A stretch of 38,490 nucleotides of DNA, from contig JAEWBI010000030.1 in the NCBI GenBank assembly GCA_023391185.1, positions 1 through 38,490 of the forward strand. Direction: 5' to 3'. The position numbers and the translations under genes were made by a program. Origin of the DNA: Bacillota bacterium (GTDB lineage Bacteria > Bacillota_I > Bacilli_A > RF39 > UBA660). Numbering within the stretch: position 1 is the first letter of the stretch; every line of letters begins with the position of its first letter. The notes below the pieces were generated by a model. It searched no databases, was not told the DNA's origin, and saw only the letters and a program-made list of their open reading frames with translations. Positions 7,243 to 16,037 of the stretch are shown piece by piece.

Positions 7243-8538
7243 TTAGTCTTTTGTGTCAAACAATCTACCTATTACATAAGGATAGTTAACACTTTCTATT
7301 TTACACTTTATAGCAGTATGGATAAGTTCATTTTCACTTTCCATTTTAACAGATAAATAATTACCTGTATGTCCTATTAAACAACCATTTCTCTTAATTT
7401 CAGGAATAAATTCTACTTCTTTATCAATAAATTTATTCATATAATCTATCTCTAACTTTTTAGATAATTCAAGTACTTTTCTAACTCTTATTTTTTTAAT
7501 TTCTTCTGGTACTTGATTATCCATTTTCTCTGCAACTGTTCCTTTTCTTACAGAAAAAGGAAAAACATGTATCTTAGAAAAATTAACTTTTTGTAGTGTT
7601 TCGAAAGTTATATTAAAATCTTCTTCTGTTTCGTTAGGAAAACCTACTATTAAATCAGTTGTTATAGAAATATTTGGTCTTATTTTTCTAATTGTATTTA
7701 TTTTATTTATATAATAATCTACATTGTATTTTCTATTCATTTCTTTTAGTGTTTTATCACAGCCAGATTGAATTGGAATATGAATATGATCTACTATTTT
7801 TTCATTTTCTGATAATACTTTTAAAAACTTATCATTAAGTTCAGTTATTTCGATAGAAGAAATACGAATTCTTTCCAACCCCTTTATTTGACAAAGTAAA
7901 ACTAAAAGATCAGAAAAATCATAATCTACTAAATCAGCACCATAATGTCCTGTATGAATTCCTGTTAATACAATTTCCTTGTGACCTAAATTTACTAGAT
8001 TTTCTACTTCAGATAGAACATCTTCCTTCTTCTTACTTCTTACTTTTCCCCTACTATATGGGATTATGCAGTATGAACAAAAATTTTCACAACCATCTTC
8101 AATTTTAACAAATGCTCTTGTTTTATCAAAATTATTAAGAGTCATATTTTCAAAAGGAACTTCATCAATTTTATATACACTTGTTATTTGATTTTCTTTA
8201 TCTAAATATTCATTAATATATTTTACTAACTTACTTTTATCATGATTTCCTAAAATTATGGAAACACCTTCCATACCTTCAAGTTTATCTGGATTAACTT
8301 GTGAAAAGCAACCTGTTACAATTAAAATACAACCAGGGTTTTCTTTTATAGTATGTCTTATTACCTTCATTGATTTAGAGTCAGATGTGTTTGTTACAGT
8401 ACAAGTATTAACAATAGCTATATCTGCCTTTTCACCTGTATTAGCAGGAACATATCCTTCATTTACAAGTAAATCATGCATAACACTACTTTCATAACTA
8501 TTAACTTTACAGCCTAATGTATTTATTAAAAATTTCAT
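7243..8538 (-). CDS. mtaB: tRNA t6A37 methylthiotransferase MtaB
   Basis: A radical-SAM enzyme that adds a methylthio group to t6A37 of tRNAs reading ANN codons. The N-terminal UPF0004 domain carries three cluster-binding Cys (LGCKVN at residue 10, VNTCTVT, VTGCFSQ). The radical-SAM motif is CENFCSYC, near 150-157. The LGCKVNSYES start, which differs from MiaB, and the length of 431 residues match MtaB. The C-terminal part corresponds to the TRAM domain. GGAGG stands seven bases before the ATG. A hairpin at 8553-8577 lies just upstream, so it may be read through from the gene before it. Confidence 0.93.
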   Translation of the reverse strand: MKFLINTLGCKVNSYESSVMHDLLVNEGYVPANTGEKADIAIVNTCTVTNTSDSKSMKVIRHTIKENPGCILIVTGCFSQVNPDKLEGMEGVSIILGNHDKSKLVKYINEYLDKENQITSVYKIDEVPFENMTLNNFDKTRAFVKIEDGCENFCSYCIIPYSRGKVRSKKKEDVLSEVENLVNLGHKEIVLTGIHTGHYGADLVDYDFSDLLVLLCQIKGLERIRISSIEITELNDKFLKVLSENEKIVDHIHIPIQSGCDKTLKEMNRKYNVDYYINKINTIRKIRPNISITTDLIVGFPNETEEDFNITFETLQKVNFSKIHVFPFSVRKGTVAEKMDNQVPEEIKKIRVRKVLELSKKLEIDYMNKFIDKEVEFIPEIKRNGCLIGHTGNYLSVKMESENELIHTAIKCKIESVNYPYVIGRLFDTKD

Positions 8539-8552
8539 AACTTAAACCTCCC

Positions 8553-8577
8553 CAAAAATAAACCTTAAAGGTTTATA
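8553..8577 (-). terminator. Hairpin at the end of the acidic protein gene, possible terminator
   Basis: A nine-base inverted repeat (ATAAACCTT/AAGGTTTAT) separated by one base overlaps the stop codon of the gene at 8573-9478 and is followed by five T. The mtaB ribosome binding site comes directly after it with no room for a promoter, so it is either leaky or not a terminator. Confidence 0.4.
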
Positions 8578-9478
8578 GATTTCGTCTAAATTCCTTTAAG
8601 GTATTTAAAAATTCATCATTATCATCTAGTTTATCAGTATTTTCAGCTGATATTACTTCAGTTTTTATTAACTCCTCAGTAATAGAAGTTTTCTTTACAG
8701 TTGGATACTCAACATTACTTGAAAGTCTACCAAATATTGGTGATACAAATTCACTATTCATAAATGGTCTTTCTTCGTTTCTATCTGGAATTGGTTCTAA
8801 AACAATATCTTTGAAATTAGGTAATTCATCTAAATAACTAGATGATGCTTTTTCTTCTTCTATCTCAACTTGTTTTTTAGAAACTTCTTCATTAGATAAT
8901 GCCATCTTACGATTTAATAATTCTTGATAGCTTATTACTGCATTCTCTTCTTGTTCTTCCTCGTAACGATCTATTGTTTCATATTTTTGTTTTTCTAAAT
9001 CTACCTGCATAGCTTTAAGTACTTCTTCAATACTAGCACCATTTTTAGCATCTTGTGCCTCTTCTAATTTCGAATTAACACTTAAAACTTCTTCATCACC
9101 ATAAAATGGTTCATATGATTGTACATATTTTGATTCATAGTTAGACGCCTCAGCTATTTGATCAACTACTGGATCACAGTCTATCATCACTGGTTCATCA
9201 TATACTGTTATCTCTTCCATTTGCTCTGGTCCAGTAATTATATCAACTGTCTTATCAATTTCTTTTATATTATCAATAGCAGGAATATTTTCAGTCGCTA
9301 AAGCTATATGTATATCTGGTTCGGGTGAGACACTTTTTTCTTCTTTTTCAGTTTCCTTAGAAACTTTAGTTTTTCCACCTTTAATTGTTAAAATAATACA
9401 TATTACTCCTATTGCAATTATTACACCAATTAGTCCCCCTAGTATTAAAACATCAGCATTTGTTAAATTTTCGAACAT
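8573..9478 (-). CDS. Acidic single-pass membrane protein (301 aa), unknown function
   Basis: A short extracellular N-terminus leads into one membrane helix (about 10-32, ILGGLIGVIIAIGVICIILT), followed by a basic stop-transfer patch. About 260 cytoplasmic residues follow, very rich in Glu and probably disordered or partly helical. No enzymatic motif is visible. The layout, an N-out anchor with an acidic cytoplasmic tail, resembles division or cytoskeleton adaptor proteins of Firmicutes, but I cannot name a family. The gene starts six bases after rsmE ends and is presumably in the same transcript. Confidence 0.75.
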   Translation of the reverse strand: MFENLTNADVLILGGLIGVIIAIGVICIILTIKGGKTKVSKETEKEEKSVSPEPDIHIALATENIPAIDNIKEIDKTVDIITGPEQMEEITVYDEPVMIDCDPVVDQIAEASNYESKYVQSYEPFYGDEEVLSVNSKLEEAQDAKNGASIEEVLKAMQVDLEKQKYETIDRYEEEQEENAVISYQELLNRKMALSNEEVSKKQVEIEEEKASSSYLDELPNFKDIVLEPIPDRNEERPFMNSEFVSPIFGRLSSNVEYPTVKKTSITEELIKTEVISAENTDKLDDNDEFLNTLKEFRRNL

Positions 9479-9484
9479 ATTCTA

Positions 9485-10195
9485 TCACTCCATAAATTCA
9501 TAATTTAGAGCACTTAAAATGAATATTGGGACTGTTTCCACTCTCATTATCCTATCTCCTAATGATACTCTTGTAAATCCTAGATTTACTAGCAGTTCTT
9601 CCTCATCTTCAGATATTCCACCCTCTGGTCCTACTACTATATTTATTTTATCATAATTTTGATTATCGGTCAAAAATTTTTTGATAGTTTTTTCTTTTTC
9701 TGTAGTACTACACACAAGCTTTAAACCTTCGATATCCTTTAACTCTTTAAACGTTTTTACATTTGTAATAAGAGGAATATCTGTTCTTTTAGATTGTTCA
9801 CTAGCTTCTTTACAAATCTTATTCCATCTATCAATTTTTTTATCTTCTTTACCTTGTTCTAGTCTAATAATACTACGTTTCATAATAACAGGTATTATTT
9901 CATATACACCTAATTCTGTTGCCTTTTGAAGAATTAGATCCATTTTTTGTTCTTTTAATAAAGGTATTATTAAAGTTGTTTTATAATTATTAACATTATG
10001 ATTTTGAATCTCTTTGTTAATAGAAACAAGTGGTAACTCATTTACATTTACTTCACACATAAAAACAGTAGAATTGTAAACAACCTCTATCTTTTCATTA
10101 TTAACCATACGCATAACTTTCGTTATATGATATATGTCATCTTTATTAAGTTCTAATTTATTATCAATTTTTACTTTTGAAAAATATCTTTGCAT
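9485..10195 (-). CDS. rsmE: 16S rRNA m3U1498 methyltransferase RsmE
   Basis: A SPOUT-fold enzyme that methylates N3 of U1498 in 16S rRNA. Its 236 residues match the family. An N-terminal PUA-like part is followed by the SPOUT domain, with ILQKATELGV near 90, VVGPEGG near 185 and the knot end LGDRIMRVET near 215. Residues after MRVET read Val-Pro-Ile where most homologues have Ala-Ala/Pro, a small variation in the knot. In many Bacillota rsmE follows prmA. Here it follows trxA across a terminator and precedes a membrane protein and mtaB, another RNA-modifying enzyme. Confidence 0.93.
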   Translation of the reverse strand: MQRYFSKVKIDNKLELNKDDIYHITKVMRMVNNEKIEVVYNSTVFMCEVNVNELPLVSINKEIQNHNVNNYKTTLIIPLLKEQKMDLILQKATELGVYEIIPVIMKRSIIRLEQGKEDKKIDRWNKICKEASEQSKRTDIPLITNVKTFKELKDIEGLKLVCSTTEKEKTIKKFLTDNQNYDKINIVVGPEGGISEDEEELLVNLGFTRVSLGDRIMRVETVPIFILSALNYEFME

Positions 10196-10221
10196 TTTCT
10201 CTTCACCGCTTATATTTTAAC

Positions 10222-10259
10222 AAAAAAGAAGGATTAAGTCTATAAGTTAGACTCAATCC
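10222..10259 (-). terminator. Terminator after trxA
   Basis: A ten-base-pair stem (GGATTGAGTC with GACTTAATCC, one G-U pair) overlaps the trxA stop and is followed by TTCTTTTTTG on the minus strand. It separates cvpA-trxA from rsmE. Confidence 0.85.
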
Positions 10260-10548
10260 ATTTCTTTAATTCTAAAATTTCCATATTACCAACCTTTTTA
10301 TCAATTAAACTTCCATCTTTAAAGATCAGTAATGTTGGAACTGACATTACACTATACTTAGTTACCAAATCTAAATTGTCATCTGAGTTAACTTTCACTA
10401 AATTTACTCCTAATTCATTAACTACATGTTCAATATTTGGACCAAGTATCTTACAAGGTGCACACCAAGGGGCAAAAACATCTACTACTACTAAGCCAGA
10501 ACTTACTAATTTTTCAAAATCATCTGTTTCTTTCTTAACAATAATCAT
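10240..10548 (-). CDS. trxA: Thioredoxin
   Basis: A standard-length (102 aa) thioredoxin, a cytoplasmic disulfide reductant. The active site reads Trp28-Cys-Ala-Pro-Cys32 instead of the usual WCGPC. The Ala should alter redox potential somewhat, and such variants occur in thioredoxin-like proteins. The cis-Pro loop SVPT and the following beta strand LLIFKDG are in place. No signal peptide is present, so it is cytoplasmic. The gene starts three bases after cvpA with GAGAGGAA before the ATG and ends in a strong terminator, so cvpA and trxA form a two-gene unit. Confidence 0.92.
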   Translation of the reverse strand: MIIVKKETDDFEKLVSSGLVVVDVFAPWCAPCKILGPNIEHVVNELGVNLVKVNSDDNLDLVTKYSVMSVPTLLIFKDGSLIDKKVGNMEILELKKWIESNL

Positions 10549-10551
10549 ACT

Positions 10552-11268
10552 TTATTCCTCTCTATAATTTTTAAGAACACTTTCAATGTTGTTTATTTGT
10601 ATTTTGTTCTTTTGAACTAAAATATCTATTGATTTGACAGATGTTACTTTATATTTTAGAAGCACATCTAATGTTGCTAAATTAAAGGCTTCAGGATTAG
10701 TACCTTTTTTATATTTCTCTGCTACTTCCCAAAACTCTTTTCCTACTTTAACAGTTGAATCAACATATATATTAAGTACTGGAGTTTTTTCTAGTATACT
10801 TGTACGTAATTTCGAATCTTTTATTATCGCAATATTAAAAAATGGTAATGATACAATATATAATACGATAAACGCAACCAAATAATTCTCTAAAAGTCCT
10901 AAAATAGCTCCTAATATTTTTGATGGCAATCCTAATAATATAGTTGCTTCTAAAAACTTTTCAAACAAATGTGAAACCATCATAATTACTTTAAATAATA
11001 ATAGTAAAACAATAAAAATTATAAAGAAAGCTATTACTTCATACATTAATATATTCACAACACTTATTCCACTAAGTATACCTGGAAAATTAAAAAACGG
11101 TAAATGTTCATATAAATATGCTGAAACAGGATTTTTAAAAAGAAAGGCTGCCATTACAACAACAATAAATCCACATAAAGATAATAACTGTGTTGTAAAT
11201 CCCCTCCTAAAGCCAATAAATGCTCCGAGAAGTAGTATGATAATAATAACGATATCTACTAAATTCAT
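10552..11268 (-). CDS. CvpA family membrane protein
   Basis: A CvpA/colicin V production-type integral membrane protein. The start MNLVDIVIIIILLLGAFIGF followed by a Gly-Phe-Arg-Arg-Gly-Phe stretch is the family signature. Four hydrophobic helices lie at about 5-22, 28-45, 65-95 and 115-145. The final 80 residues are soluble and basic. CvpA proteins are poorly understood and the name refers to one E. coli observation, so it should not be tied to the bacteriocin locus 8 kb away. At 238 residues it is longer than many homologues. It is divergent from rnhC, with a promoter region of about 100 bases between. Confidence 0.85.
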   Translation of the reverse strand: MNLVDIVIIIILLLGAFIGFRRGFTTQLLSLCGFIVVVMAAFLFKNPVSAYLYEHLPFFNFPGILSGISVVNILMYEVIAFFIIFIVLLLLFKVIMMVSHLFEKFLEATILLGLPSKILGAILGLLENYLVAFIVLYIVSLPFFNIAIIKDSKLRTSILEKTPVLNIYVDSTVKVGKEFWEVAEKYKKGTNPEAFNLATLDVLLKYKVTSVKSIDILVQKNKIQINNIESVLKNYREE

Positions 11269-11289
11269 ATTCTCATCCTCTCTATTTAA

Positions 11290-11323
11290 ATTATATTATA
11301 ATTTACTCTAAAAATAAAGTATT
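11290..11323 (-). promoter_or_regulatory. Probable cvpA-trxA promoter
   Basis: On the minus strand two overlapping TATAAT boxes (11290-11295 and 11295-11300) stand about 22-27 bases upstream of the cvpA start. A weak -35-like TTTATT lies 17 bases upstream of the first. The stretch is A+T-rich throughout, so the exact box is uncertain. Confidence 0.5.
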
Positions 11324-11336
11324 TTATTTTTTTTTA

Positions 11337-11345
11337 TGATAAAAT
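11337..11345 (+). promoter_or_regulatory. Probable rnhC promoter (extended -10)
   Basis: TGA TAAAAT gives an extended -10 element 24 bases upstream of the rnhC ATG. A T-rich stretch stands in the -35 position. The start would fall just upstream of the AAGGGGTGA ribosome binding site. Confidence 0.55.
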
Positions 11346-11368
11346 AGTAATGTCAAAGGGGTGAATTT

Positions 11369-12319
11369 ATGACAATTACTGTTAAAGTAAGTGATAAAAC
11401 AAAAAATGAAATGAATGATTTTTTTGCGGATTTTAAAAGAGAAAAAACACCACCATATGCTGTATTTCAAGCAGATGATGCTGATACTGTAATTACTGTA
11501 TATGAATCTGGTAAAGCTGTATTTCAAGGTAGAGATGCCGATCTTTCTAGTCAATTTTGGATAGAAAGAGAAAGACATAACAACCCTACTAAAAAAGTTG
11601 AAGTAACTAATAGTGAAGATAAATCGCAAGATAAAGATAAAAAAGAAGTAGTAATTGATCCAAAAATTTATAATTCTACTGCTATTGGATCAGACGAAGT
11701 TGGAACTGGTGATTATTTTGGACCAATTGTTGTTTGTGCTTCTTATGTAAGAAAAGAAGATATTGCATTTTTAGAAAGTCTTGGAGTAAAAGACTCTAAA
11801 AAAATGACTGATGAAAAAATATTAGAGGTTGTTCCTAAATTCATTAAGAGTATTCCATATGAATGTATTATTCTTTCTAATAAAGAATACAATGAAAAAT
11901 ACGCTGATGGATATAATATGAATAAATTAAAAGCAATACTGCATAATAAAGTGCTTGGTAGTTTAAAAGCAAAGGTTCCTTTTTATGATTACATAGTTGT
12001 TGATCAATTTGCTGAGAAGTATGTCTATTTTAGCTATTTAAAGGCCTCTAATAGCGTTGTTAGGGATATAACATTTATGACTAAGGGTGAAGATAAAAAT
12101 CTCGCTGTTGCTTGTGCATCGCTAATTAGTAGATATGTTTTCTTAAAAGAATTTGCTAAAATAAGCGAAAGCGTTGGTGAACTTATTCCAAAAGGTGCTT
12201 CAACAATGGTTGATGAAAAAGCAGTAAAAATTGTTAAGAAGTTTGGAATAGAAAAATTAAATGATATAGCAAAAATTAATTTTAAAAATACAGAGAAAGT
12301 AAAATCAATGTTAAACTAA
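11369..12319 (+). CDS. rnhC: Ribonuclease HIII
   Basis: This RNase H type 3 removes RNA from RNA-DNA hybrids. The N-terminal 80 or so residues form the TBP-like substrate-binding domain typical of HIII. A Lys/Asp-rich linker follows. The catalytic domain begins with GSDEVGTGD (Asp109, Glu110), which distinguishes HIII (DEVGTG) from HII (DEAGRG). Asp-Gln-Phe near residue 214 and ASLISRY near 251-257 supply the remaining conserved parts. Length of 316 is normal. It is one of only two plus-strand genes and converges on rpoC, with a shared bidirectional terminator. Confidence 0.95.
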   Translation: MTITVKVSDKTKNEMNDFFADFKREKTPPYAVFQADDADTVITVYESGKAVFQGRDADLSSQFWIERERHNNPTKKVEVTNSEDKSQDKDKKEVVIDPKIYNSTAIGSDEVGTGDYFGPIVVCASYVRKEDIAFLESLGVKDSKKMTDEKILEVVPKFIKSIPYECIILSNKEYNEKYADGYNMNKLKAILHNKVLGSLKAKVPFYDYIVVDQFAEKYVYFSYLKASNSVVRDITFMTKGEDKNLAVACASLISRYVFLKEFAKISESVGELIPKGASTMVDEKAVKIVKKFGIEKLNDIAKINFKNTEKVKSMLN

Positions 12320-12375
12320 TACTTTCTTTTTTTGTACAAACTATTAAATTTGATCAAGTATTATCTTATAAGAGC

Positions 12376-12406
12376 AAAAAAAAGAGGAATTGAATTCCTC
12401 TTTTTT
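12376..12406. terminator. Bidirectional terminator between rnhC and rpoC
   Basis: A long stem AAAAGAGGAATT with GAATTCCTCTTTT is flanked by A and T runs, so it works on both strands. It ends rpoBC on the minus strand, overlapping the rpoC stop, and rnhC on the plus strand. Confidence 0.9.
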
Positions 12407-15400
12407 AATCCATTAATTCTTGTTCAAGAGCTTCTAATGGTTCTTCTTTCATAATATCGATAGCTAATTCATAATCAACTTTCTTATATTTTTTGAAACC
12501 TGTTCCTGCTGGTATTAATTTACCAAGGATAACATTTTCTTTAAGACCATCTAAATGATCAACCTTACCATGAATTGCAGCATCAGTTAAGATACGAGTT
12601 GTCTCTTGGAAAGATGCAGCTGATAAGAATGAATCAGTTTCTAATGAAGCTTTTGTAATACCTAAAAGTACTGGACGACCAGTAGATGGACGTTTTCCTT
12701 CTAGAATTAATTCTTTATTTATATCAGCAAATTTATTAATATTTACCATAGTACCTGGTAAGTATAATGAATCACCTGAATTAACGATTTTAATTTTTGA
12801 AATCATACGTTTAGCAATAATTTCAACGTGTTTGTCTGAAACATCAACACCTTGAGAACGATATACTTTTTGAATTTCAAATAAGATGTAGTTTTGAACA
12901 GTAACTGGATCAGTAACAGCTAATAATTCTTTTGGATTTATAGCTCCTGTTGTTAATCTGTCCCCTGCCTTAACTTCTTGGTTAAGCGCTACATGTAATT
13001 TTGCTCCAAAGTTTGTAGTATGTTCACGTGTTTCAGTGTCATTTTTAACATAAATGTTGAATTGACCACCATTTTCTTCAATCTTAGTAACAACACCATT
13101 GATTTCAGCAATTGTGGCTTTTCCTTTTGGATTACGTGCTTCAACTAACTCTTGTACACGAGGAAGACCTTGTGTAATATCGTCTCCGGCTACACCACCA
13201 GTATTGAATGTACGCATTGTAAGCTGTGTTCCTGGTTCACCAATTGATTGAGCAGCCATAATACCTACAGCTTCCCCTGTTTCAACGATTGTACCAGTTG
13301 CAAGATTACGACCATAACATTTTTGACAAACACCATGTTCAGTCTTACAAGTAAGAACTGTTCTGATTGGAACTTTAACACAACCAGCTTTAATAATCTT
13401 ATCTGCAAGTTGCTCTGTTATATAAATATCTTTTTCACATATAACAGCTTTAGTTTCTGGATTAAGAACTTTATTACCAGTATATCTACCAACAATACGA
13501 TCTCTTAATGATTCAACTATTGTTCCATCTTCTTTTACAAATGCTTCGATTTCAACATATGAAGTCGTACGGCAATCTTCTTCTCTTACAATAATATCTT
13601 GTGATACATCAACTAAACGACGAGTTAAGTAACCAGCATCGGCAGTCTTTAGGGCTGTATCAACAGCTCCTTTACGAGTACCATGCGTAGATATAAAGAA
13701 TTCAGATATTGTTATACCTTCACTAAATGATGAAGTAACTGGAATTTCAACATAATCACCTGATGGTGTATTGAAAAGACCACGCATACCAACTAACTGT
13801 GTATAACTTCCAATATCTCCACGGGCTTTAGAATTAATCATGATTGATAATGGAGAATATTTGTTTTCTTTTAACTTCATAGACAATTCTTTTGAAATAT
13901 TGTCCTTAGCAGTCATCCAAATATCTACAACTTTATTATATCTTTCACGATCAGTTATTAAACCACGTTTAAATTGTTTATTTATTTTGTCTACACTCTC
14001 TTGACTTTCAGCAATTACTTGAGGTTTGATTTCACTCTCTTCAATATCCGCAATTGAAATAGAAATACCTGATAACGTAGAATATTTAAATCCTAAATCT
14101 TTTAATTTATCAAGCATTATTGATGTTTCAGTTGTATGATATCTCTTATAAATTTGAGCAATCAATTTGTTAAGAACACCTTTATTAAATGCATCAACAA
14201 TTGGAGTTGCTTTAATTACTTCTGGAATATTTTCTCCTCTAGCAATAAAGTACTTACTTGGAGTAACTTTTTCAATATTTTCACTACTACCATCTTCAAT
14301 ATATTGGAATGTATCAGGGAAAATTTCATTAAATAAAATCTTACCTGGTGTAGTAATTAAGTATTTATCTAGATACTCTTCTGGAAATAATTTATATTTA
14401 AATGAAGAAGCTGGAAGAGCAATACGAGTATGAAGAGTAATTTCTCTTCTTTCATATGCCATAAGCACTTCATTAGAGTTTTTAAATACTCTACCTTCTC
14501 CTGGAAGACCCTCTTTTTCAAGAGTAATATAATAATTTCCAAGTACCATATCTTGTCCTGGAGTAACAACTGGATCTCCGTTTTTTGGAGATAGGATATT
14601 ATTAGCACCAAGCATTAATATTCTTGCTTCTGTACAAGCTTCATTAGTTATAGGAACGTGAATAGCCATTTGATCTCCATCGAAGTCGGCATTAAATGCT
14701 GCACAAACAAGTGGATGTAGTCTAATAGCTCTACCTTCAATTAACTTAGGTTCGAATGCTTGAATACCTAATCTATGTAGTGTAGGAGCACGGTTAAGTA
14801 AGATAGGATGTTCCTTAATCTTTTCTTCAACTATATCCCAAACTCTTGGATCTTGGTTTTCAATCATTTTCTTAGCTGCTTTTATATTTGAAGCTATTTC
14901 TTTGCTTACTAAACCATTTATAACATGTGGTTTAAATAATTCGAGTGCCATTTCTTTTGGTATACCACATTCATACATTTTTAGATTTGGTCCTACTACG
15001 ATAACAGAACGACCAGAATAATCTACACGTTTACCAAGTAAGTTTTGACGGAAACGTCCTTGTTTACCTTTTAACATACTAGATAAAGATTTTAAAGGTC
15101 TATTTCCTGCTCCAGTAATATTACGTCCACGGCGTCCATTATCAAATAATGAATCAACTGCTTCTTGTAACATACGTTTTTCATTTTGAATGATAATAGA
15201 TGGTGCACCTAAATCAATTAATTTCTTTAAACGGTTATTACGATTAATTACACGTCTATATAAATCATTCAAATCAGAAGTAGCAAATCTACCACCATCT
15301 AATTGGATCATTGGGCGTAGTTCCGGTGGAATAACTGGAAGTGCGTCAATAATCATCCATTCTGGCTTATTACCAGATTCTAAGAATGCATTTAATACAT

Positions 15401-16037
15401 CTAAACGTTTAATTAAACGAATTCTCTTTTGACTTGTAGAGTCTTTAATATCTTCGATTTCGATTTTTATTTGATTTACTTCTTTTTCAAGTTCAACTTG
15501 ACCAAGTAATTCTTTAATAGCATCTCCACCCATACCTACTCTGAAAGTATCTCCATACTTTTCATAGTATTGACGGTATTCTTTATCACTGATTGTTTGT
15601 TTTTTCTCTAAAGGAGCTGGTCCTGGATCTAAAACAACATATGATACGAAATAAAGAACTTCTTCAAGATCTCTTGGTGACATATCAAGGACAAGGCCCA
15701 TTCTAGATGGGATGCCCTTGAAGAACCAAATATGTGATACTGAAGTTGCGAGTTCAATATGACCCATACGTTCACGACGAACTTTAGCACGAGTTACCTC
15801 TACTCCACATCTGTCACATATAATATTTTTATATCTTAATCTTTTATACTTACCACAAGAACATTCAAAGTCTTTAGTAGGTCCAAAGATTTTTTCACAA
15901 AATAATCCATCTCTCTCAGGTTTTAAAGTACGATAGTTTATAGTTTCTGCTTTTTTAACTTCACCATAAGACCAAGAGCGGATTTTTTCAGGTGAGGCAA
16001 TAGCAATTTTTAATCCTTCAAATTGGTTTGCATCCAT
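12405..16037 (-). CDS. rpoC: DNA-directed RNA polymerase subunit beta'
   Basis: The beta' subunit of RNA polymerase, 1210 residues, the length usual for low-GC Gram-positives. The N-terminal zinc ribbon has Cys59, Cys61, Cys74 and Cys77. The catalytic Mg-binding motif NADFDGD is at 449-455. The second zinc site (CRTT..., CKTEHGVCQKC) and the trigger-loop region GEPGTQLTMRTFNTGG are intact. The insertion of E. coli beta' is absent, as expected. The ATG overlaps the rpoB stop by one base (TAATG), so translation is coupled. It ends at the bidirectional terminator. Confidence 0.99.
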   Translation of the reverse strand: MDANQFEGLKIAIASPEKIRSWSYGEVKKAETINYRTLKPERDGLFCEKIFGPTKDFECSCGKYKRLRYKNIICDRCGVEVTRAKVRRERMGHIELATSVSHIWFFKGIPSRMGLVLDMSPRDLEEVLYFVSYVVLDPGPAPLEKKQTISDKEYRQYYEKYGDTFRVGMGGDAIKELLGQVELEKEVNQIKIEIEDIKDSTSQKRIRLIKRLDVLNAFLESGNKPEWMIIDALPVIPPELRPMIQLDGGRFATSDLNDLYRRVINRNNRLKKLIDLGAPSIIIQNEKRMLQEAVDSLFDNGRRGRNITGAGNRPLKSLSSMLKGKQGRFRQNLLGKRVDYSGRSVIVVGPNLKMYECGIPKEMALELFKPHVINGLVSKEIASNIKAAKKMIENQDPRVWDIVEEKIKEHPILLNRAPTLHRLGIQAFEPKLIEGRAIRLHPLVCAAFNADFDGDQMAIHVPITNEACTEARILMLGANNILSPKNGDPVVTPGQDMVLGNYYITLEKEGLPGEGRVFKNSNEVLMAYERREITLHTRIALPASSFKYKLFPEEYLDKYLITTPGKILFNEIFPDTFQYIEDGSSENIEKVTPSKYFIARGENIPEVIKATPIVDAFNKGVLNKLIAQIYKRYHTTETSIMLDKLKDLGFKYSTLSGISISIADIEESEIKPQVIAESQESVDKINKQFKRGLITDRERYNKVVDIWMTAKDNISKELSMKLKENKYSPLSIMINSKARGDIGSYTQLVGMRGLFNTPSGDYVEIPVTSSFSEGITISEFFISTHGTRKGAVDTALKTADAGYLTRRLVDVSQDIIVREEDCRTTSYVEIEAFVKEDGTIVESLRDRIVGRYTGNKVLNPETKAVICEKDIYITEQLADKIIKAGCVKVPIRTVLTCKTEHGVCQKCYGRNLATGTIVETGEAVGIMAAQSIGEPGTQLTMRTFNTGGVAGDDITQGLPRVQELVEARNPKGKATIAEINGVVTKIEENGGQFNIYVKNDTETREHTTNFGAKLHVALNQEVKAGDRLTTGAINPKELLAVTDPVTVQNYILFEIQKVYRSQGVDVSDKHVEIIAKRMISKIKIVNSGDSLYLPGTMVNINKFADINKELILEGKRPSTGRPVLLGITKASLETDSFLSAASFQETTRILTDAAIHGKVDHLDGLKENVILGKLIPAGTGFKKYKKVDYELAIDIMKEEPLEALEQELMD

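Noticed and set aside
10552..11268. cvpA as part of the bacteriocin system because of its name
   Set aside because: CvpA proteins are widespread and this one is paired with trxA, 7.5 kb from the bacteriocin operon, behind several terminators.
11324..11629. Minus-strand ORF of 101 codons over the start of rnhC
   Set aside because: Antisense shadow of the RNase HIII N-terminal domain, Phe/Ile-rich composition, no ribosome binding site.
14167..14433. Plus-strand ORF of 88 codons within rpoC
   Set aside because: Shadow of a highly conserved coding region; no start signals.
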